Positions 8,413 to 12,837 of a stretch of 12,837 nucleotides of DNA are shown one piece after another (the stretch's first letter is position 1; the number at the start of each line of letters is the position of its first letter). A program made the position numbers and the translations under genes. The notes below the pieces were generated by a model. The model had not been told where the DNA came from, did no database searches, and saw nothing but the letters and a program-made list of their open reading frames with translations. The stretch is from Funneliformis mosseae (lineage: Eukaryota; Glomeromycota; Glomeromycetes; Glomerales; Glomeraceae): assembly GCA_910592005.1 (NCBI GenBank), contig CAJVPP010003017.1, positions 1 through 12,837 of the forward strand. Reading direction: 5' to 3'.

Positions 8413-8639
8413 CTCTCGAACAAGTGCTTTCATAGTGGTGTTGTCGAATTTATGAAACGATTTTAACGCAAGATGTTGCTTTAAACCTTTCCAAGTGGCA
8501 CGATAAACTTTTCAAAGCTGCCAATGCCAATCTCTTGAACATCACTAAAATGTTTGTATTCATAATACTTAATATGTTTTTGTGAGATAGATTGTTCAAT
8601 CCAATTAACCCACTCATTCGAATTGTTGGCAGCTTGCAT

Positions 8640-9235
8640 TTTGATTTATTCAATTTTGTAAATTTAAAATTCTTGGAGGAAAGCAAAATAAAATAAAATT
8701 AAAATGCAGGCGGTAACCATGTAACGTTAATCAAATTTCTAAGCCACATCTGTCGCACAATGAATGAACGTTTCACAAGAAAATTTAATTAATAACAATT
8801 TTTGGAGTCCTAAAATACTTTCTAATTTCTTCAGAGGTATCCGCGGTATGTATTACCAATATTTTTACTTGTCATTTTGGTCACTTTTAGTTCCTAATTA
8901 AACACAAAAAATTTTCACCTTATTTCAGTTAATATGTTATCCAATAAATAAAGTGAAATTAAAGTTGTAATTACATAATATTTTTAATGAATGAACTAAA
9001 TTTATAGAAAACCTAATAATGTGAAAACTAAGATTACCCAATTCAAATAATATATATTATAATAAGATTGATTCTAATAAAAATGATTTAATGTCTATAA
9101 AATTAATTTTGATGCTATTAAAATAAATAAAGTTTTCGTTTTATAAATGCTTAATTTTTCAAATTCTTTTAAAATAATTAATTGACCCTAATATATAATA
9201 TTTCCGTGATATAAAAATTACTTTATTATTTCCAG
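8640..9235. other. Divergent intergenic region between the two broken genes
   Basis: About 600 bp between the kinase start (minus strand) and the first readable segment of the plus-strand broken gene. I find no clear promoter element above the AT-rich background. An acceptor-like TTCTTCAG followed 11 nt later by a donor-like GTATGT occurs around 8824-8850 on the plus strand. These could be remnants of an upstream exon of the right-hand gene. No longer coding stretch is supported. Confidence 0.35.
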
Positions 9236-10150
9236 AAGTTTAATCGGAGACTTCTTTCCGCTCTACAACTTTCCCAATTGTGGTTAGCTTATGCACGAGG
9301 CAACTACACGAAATACAGTTCTGAAGATTACCGTATAAACAATTTAACTAAAAAATCTAGTGTGGCAACTTTTAAATTATTAATTATTGTTTCTGTCCTT
9401 TTAACACTTTATTGCCGCCCAACTTGAAGATATTATTCATAACAAAAATTCCGGCCCAAAAGTTATCATGGAATTGTGGATTGGAACAATTCGTGTTTTG
9501 ATTGAAAAAGCTAGCATTCTTAAGAGTCATTTATTAACTGCTTCAAAACTATTGTATATAAATAATGTTTTCTTTAATGCCATGATGCAAAAAAATCAAT
9601 TACAACAAAGTAAATCAGAAGAAAATAATTTGCAAGTAGTTTGATTGTACAGCGATGAGAAGTTGCCTTTATGAAGTTGGTGAAAACGACTTGCGAATAC
9701 TTTCACAAAAGTTAGTTTATGAGTAATTCAGATGATAATCTAGCTACAGGAAGGATATTGGTGTTCCGGATAATGAATTTTATATTACTGGACTATAAGC
9801 ACGTAAAGTGCAAGGAAAGATGCTTGAAATTGATCTGTTTTTTAGAGATCTCGTAGCCGTGATCAAACTTATCTGAAAAATCACTGTACTAATGATACCT
9901 GATAAATCCCAAGCCCACGGTTGCTATGCTTCGCTTTTTAATGTGGAATGCAACTTCACATATGAAGCACCGTCATAATTCAATATTTGGTGAAAATATT
10001 CTAACTATTCTGCTACAGTGAATTCTTTACAAAAATCATTCCATTGCGAAAAAGTTACTTAATACATATGTCACACAATATTATGCAGCAAGAAAAAGAT
10101 GAGATGTATATATAACTGAAGATGAATACCAATATTCTTGCGTTTGAGTT
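9236..10150 (+). pseudogene. Broken coding region of unknown family, readable in three alternating frames
   Basis: A good splice-acceptor-like TTATTTCCAG ends at 9235, followed by an open stretch (KFNRRLLSALQLSQLWLAYA...) to a stop at 9425-9427. Frame then changes to 9405-9644 (AAQLEDIIHNKNSGPKV... to a TGA), then to 9646-9723 (ENDLRILSQKLVYE), on through stops at 9724, 9730 and 9733 to KDIGVPDNEFYITGL, a TAA at 9796-9798, ARKVQGKMLEIDLFFRDLVA and a TGA at 9874. Another frame change leads to MLRFLMWNATSHMKHRH.. (about 9926-10018) and, past a TGA at 10019-10021, to AKKLLNTYVTQYYAARK. The segments are protein-like in composition and lie in one direction, so I read them as one decayed gene, probably once with introns. 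I do not recognise the family; the helical, Leu-rich look would fit a repeat scaffold, but that is a guess. Confidence 0.6.
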
Positions 10151-10453
10151 AATTGTCATTAGTCTGATAAACTCGGTAATTTGTTGGGTATTCCATTTTC
10201 AGATGCCATTTTAAATTAAATGAATAAATTAATTAATTACAAATCAATAATCCTTTTTTAGTAAAATCCTACAAAAAAATATTTTGATTAGAATGCTGTG
10301 TTACTAAAATTTTATAAGCTGTATTTACTGAAACTAGAGAAATAACAGGAATAATATGCAAAACATTTTCCGGAAGTAAAAGGCAAGCAAAGATGTACTA
10401 GTATATTTCATTGATAAATTTTATTTAAATAAATTAACTTTCTTTACTTATTA
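10151..10453. other. AT-rich stretch 3' of the broken plus-strand gene
   Basis: No intact gene. One more open plus-strand stretch, 10318-10401 (AVFTETREITGIICKTFSG.., ending in TAG), could be a further fragment of the decayed gene. At 28 codons it is too short to be certain. Confidence 0.3.
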
Positions 10454-10480
10454 TTTTTTTTTTTTTTAAAAAAAAAAAAA
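10454..10480. repeat. T14/A13 homopolymer palindrome
   Basis: Fourteen T followed directly by thirteen A form a perfect A/T palindrome. A related T-run/A-run arrangement occurs inside kinase intron 2 (about 8132-8160). Such tracts are prone to slippage and to length errors in sequencing. Confidence 0.9.
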
Positions 10481-11376
10481 TTAGCTATCAAAATCATCTT
10501 TTTATAGCGGTTAGTGTGTTCAGGTGATTTGTCGATCATTTATAATAAAAAATCGAAATCGCACCGAAACACATCGAAAACATCAGAAATCTTATGCATT
10601 TTGTGTTTCACTAGCCTTAATTTAATAAATCAAAATTTTTAATTACTACCTGCATACCCATTTTCTAATGCGACACCCACGTTGAAATCATCGTATTAAT
10701 GCTAATTTAAAAGTCCAACGATCATACAACAGACCAACTATAACTCTTTTAATTATAACTCTTCTTTAACATATTTTGACTTAATCAAAATATTTAACAA
10801 TATACAAATCAATAAAACTTAGAATTTCCGATCGATAATGACGAATTAAAGTACATGTATTACAAGGGTTGTAATATTATTATATCTTATCGATAAACGT
10901 TAATTATGTAATGGGAATATTATACCGTTGTTAGACCTGGAATTGTACCGAAACCAAGCTAACAAACTAAATAACTTTGATTATCTCGCCGCAGTGTGAG
11001 GTCATCTGAGACGTCATATGATTTGCGACTAACACAGATATGTAAGAATATTTTTTTACTGTGTGTGACAAACAAACAATTTTACTTCAATTTACATATT
11101 ACGACGTAACGATGTGTCGATCAAAAAACAATTTTTATTTTTTTTTTTGAATAAATTGACAGTATGAACAAAATATACATTGTATAATAAAGGTTTCAAA
11201 TAAAAGCAAATATAACATGCAGGGTTCCAAGAACTAATAAATACAAAAAAAAAAGTTTCTATAAAAATTGAAAATAAAATAAAATTGTCCACAAATTGAT
11301 TTCCCAATAATTTGCATTTGATGTTTATCCTGGCCACTAAAAAAAATAAGTAATACTGTAAAATGTAGGTATTTAC
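10481..11376. other. Intergenic region with small palindromes, no supported gene
   Basis: GC is slightly higher than in the left half, but there is no convincing frame. Visible items are a perfect 9-bp inverted repeat ATATTTTGA/TCAAAATAT at 10771-10793, and TGAGGTCAT followed by TGAGACGTCAT at 10997-11017, the latter containing an ACGTCA core like a CRE-type bZIP site. The 3' part overlaps a Phe-rich minus-strand frame that I regard as untranslated. Confidence 0.35.
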
Positions 11377-11499
11377 GTCATTATCATCAAGAACCAAGTA
11401 GAATAGAACATTCATAGTCGTTCTTTGACAGTGGCCACGATGAGCTTTCAATTCATTGATCCTTATATCCAATTTAAACTTCCAGGGCGTGGAAGACAT
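11325..11499 (-). CDS. Weak candidate short gene or exon, hypothetical
   Basis: From the ATG at 11497-11499 the minus strand reads MSSTPWKFKLDIRINELK.. for 41 codons of protein-like composition, to LVLDDND at 11377. A GTAAAT donor follows at 11376 and a T8-AG acceptor ends at 11337. Splicing gives WPG and a stop at 11325-11327. The implied 40-nt intron is shorter than the other introns here (68-113 nt), which counts against it. Without splicing the frame stays open to 11092 but becomes Phe/Asn/Lys-rich. It overlaps an opposite-strand frame at 11440-11601; at most one is likely real. I recognise no family. Confidence 0.2.
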
Positions 11500-11601
11500 C
11501 GAAGTACGTTCACAGAAAGAACAAGAACACACTCAAGAATAAACGAAATACGCCATGAATTTATAACTTTCCATGATATATACGAAGGAAGACACCTATG
11601 A
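11440..11601 (+). CDS. Weak candidate short ORF, 53 residues, Arg/His/Thr-rich, hypothetical
   Basis: ATG at 11440, TGA at 11599-11601. The predicted peptide begins MSFQFIDPYIQFKLPGRG and continues with a basic, Thr-rich middle and an acidic-aromatic tail. The frame is open from 11407. GC is higher than around it. It has no signal peptide and no recognised domain, and it overlaps the minus-strand candidate at 11325-11499. It could equally be a fragment of a transposon or exon. Confidence 0.2.
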   Translation: MSFQFIDPYIQFKLPGRGRHRSTFTERTRTHSRINEIRHEFITFHDIYEGRHL

Positions 11602-11824
11602 TTAATTCTTTATACAGAATCCATAGACAAGAACTCCCTTTAAAGTCACACGAATTTTCGTATAATGAATTCAAAATTATCTTGTACCGAAAATTCGCAC
11701 TTATAAAAACATACCCAAAGTTAAGCGTCATCATAGTAATAAAGTAGTATCTTATTTCGAAAAAGTAAGGTATGTAGTTTATGCATACAAAGAATTATCT
11801 GTTTATTAATTAAAATATGGTTGG

Positions 11825-12091
11825 TCAACCAAAGTCATTGTCATGTGGAATTGTGAGGGTCCAGCAGATTATAGGATCGTCATGCAACCAATAATCTGTT
11901 TGAGACGAATTTTTTGTGATCAAAGATAAGTATGATTTAAAAGGATCTCCATTGATAAATAAGGGCAAAATGCTGAAGTTTTGAATGTAACATATTGGAT
12001 GATAAGTCGTTAAAACCATATGAGAGACCGATCGGTTAAAATTGGTCGTAAAACAATGACACACGACAGGATTCGTTTCAGGGTTTATCAT
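11825..12091 (-). CDS. Hypothetical ORF, 88 residues
   Basis: From the ATG at 12089-12091 the frame reads MINPETNPVVCHCFTTNF.. to a stop at 11825-11827. An upstream in-frame TTG at 12113-12115 is not a plausible fungal start. The composition is varied (several Cys, Trp, His, Pro; ending WTLTIPHDNDFG), unlike low-complexity frames elsewhere, so it may be a genuine exon or exon fragment. No motif, signal peptide or membrane segment is clear. No neighbour shares its direction within reach, and the region 5' of it is AT-rich with nothing promoter-like that I can name. Confidence 0.35.
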   Translation of the reverse strand: MINPETNPVVCHCFTTNFNRSVSHMVLTTYHPICYIQNFSILPLFINGDPFKSYLSLITKNSSQTDYWLHDDPIICWTLTIPHDNDFG

Positions 12092-12115
12092 GTGGTAAAT
12101 TTGGGTAAATAACAA

Positions 12116-12739
12116 TTAATTTCGTGTAACATTACGTATTCACTTCTATTTTTAAATTTTTATTTTTATTTTTATTGACCTTGTTAACATTTCAAAGTAT
12201 TTTTTGCAATGAATTTTATGTTTTATTAAATATTTTATTTGAATCGATATATCCTATATCTATAATCGATCCTTGTCTAATGACTTTTGTGTTACAATAA
12301 CAAAACCAACATGATTAACATAAAGTAAAGATTTCCTTTCTTGTAATCAAATATTTGTCAAATCCGCCCTTATTTTTTTTAATTCTCATTGTAAAATGAA
12401 ATCTTGAGACAATTAATTACTCTATCTCTACAGAATCGATGAATGTTTTGTTTACATTTAATACTTCACTTAACTCATTTGTTTAAACTTGTTTTGAGTG
12501 TAATTAATATTGTGAAAATTACATATTACATATTATCCTTTTACCCTACTCCTTTTTGCTCATAAAACGAACCAATCAAACACAAGTAAAGTAAATTTCG
12601 GTAATGTCCATTTTATTATTTGAACTGGAAATCCAGTTAATCTATTTAGGTTTGGATTTGTTTGGATTTTCATAGGAATAAAAAAATACTATTTAAATAA
12701 CCTTGAATTTCCTCAAGGGGAAAAAATAAATAAAATAAT

Positions 12740-12745
<6 letters not shown>
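12116..12745. other. AT-rich intergenic region, no gene seen
   Basis: There is no open frame of note. Small items are ATCGATATAT..TATAATCGAT symmetry near 12243-12270, a CCAAT-like AACCAATCAAA near 12569-12579, and the short hairpin CCTTGA/TCAAGG near 12700-12717 just before the A tract. None is enough to call a promoter or element. Confidence 0.4.

Positions 12746-12785
<40 letters not shown>
12746..12785. repeat. 40-nt poly(A) tract
   Basis: Forty consecutive A, preceded by AATAAATAAAATAATAATTAT and followed by TCTTTTTTATTTTC. The length is far beyond other A-runs in the window (up to 13) and fits a retroposon tail. No body with pol III boxes and no target duplication were found, so simple slippage expansion is the alternative. 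Confidence 0.9.
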
Positions 12786-12789
<4 letters not shown>

Positions 12790-12837
12790 TTTTATTTTCA
12801 AAATGAAAAACAAAGAATTTAACAAAAAAAAAATTAA

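Larger units (their letters stand above)
6590..8639 (-). pseudogene. Tyrosine-kinase-like protein kinase with C-terminal LRR array, five exons, broken
   Basis: A eukaryotic protein kinase gene of the kind expanded in Glomeromycotina. Exons, in order: 8639-8413, 8309-8240, 8126-7954, 7885-7546 and 7473-6590; all four introns are GT..AG. The ATG at 8637-8639 starts QAANNSNEWVNW, which I recognise as this family's N-terminus. The predicted kinase has a Gly-rich loop IGIGSFEKVY (third Gly replaced by Glu), the ATP lysine in LALKSF (about residue 60), HRDLHSGN joined across intron 3, DFG at 7832-7840, EKSDVYSVGVLFWE, and the C-lobe ECWDNDPDNRP. A linker of about 100 residues and the LRR array follow. 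Lesions: loss of one base at 8509-8512, another near 8106, TAA at 8069-8071, a frame change at 8030-8032, one near 7810-7816 and a lost base near 7766-7774. Most are 1-2 nt indels near homopolymers, so sequencing error competes with true decay. If intact it would be a cytoplasmic kinase; no signal peptide or membrane segment is seen. Confidence 0.85.

Noticed and set aside
8450..8686. 78-residue minus-strand ORF
   Set aside because: It lies over kinase exon 1 in a different frame; the kinase reading in the other frame has clear family similarity.
9405..9429. Splicing out 9390-9429 as an intron to join the first two segments of the right-hand broken gene
   Set aside because: The donor would be GTTTCT, unlike the GTAA donors of the kinase gene, and the removed part includes protein-like sequence; a frameshift explains it more simply.
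10508..10620. GGTTAGTG..CACTAGCC inverted pair as another transposon
   Set aside because: Only about eight pairing bases with a mismatch, and no extension or flanking duplication.

Overview
This window looks like nuclear DNA of a very AT-rich fungus, most likely an arbuscular mycorrhizal fungus (Glomeromycotina, Rhizophagus-like). Three things point there: extreme AT content with long homopolymers; short GT..AG introns with GTAA-type donors; and a degenerate gene on the minus strand whose N-terminus (QAANNSNEWVNWIEQ..., then a KHIKYYEYKHF stretch) has the layout I associate with the expanded tyrosine-kinase-like families of Rhizophagus. The organism call rests on recognition, not a search.

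The left half (1-6000) is repeat-rich and has no supportable gene. It opens with about 24 tandem units of a roughly 25-bp palindrome (1-588). A short non-autonomous transposon with perfect 19-bp inverted ends abuts it (590-747), followed by a second imperfect inverted-repeat pair (760-908). A purine-rich low-complexity block (about 1195-1850) and a pyrimidine-rich block (about 3830-4310, with an 11-bp microsatellite) flank some 2 kb of AT-rich filler. That filler holds a possible degenerate mariner/pogo-type element (2186-2342) and a 31-bp tandem duplication (3181-3252). Short dispersed repeats (5304-5353, 5788-5947) and a strong hairpin (6010-6049) lead into the genic part.

The best-supported locus is 6590-8639 on the minus strand. 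It is a five-exon protein kinase gene whose last exon ends in an array of 20-residue leucine-rich repeats of the form LPxLPxSLxxLxCxxTxIxx. The kinase exons carry at least five frameshifts and one in-frame stop. The last exon is open for about 290 codons and appears to be cut short by one further frameshift inside an additional repeat. It is either a pseudogene or a real gene in a sequence with many homopolymer errors. Divergent to it, on the plus strand at about 9236-10150, lies a second broken coding region that I cannot assign; readable segments jump among the three frames.

The right end (10200-12837) holds A/T homopolymer palindromes, three weak short reading frames, and a 40-nt A tract that may be a retroposon tail. 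No RNA gene, CRISPR array, virus or toxin gene was recognised. No working multi-gene system is visible; the noteworthy item is the kinase joined to a bacterial-effector-style LRR array.
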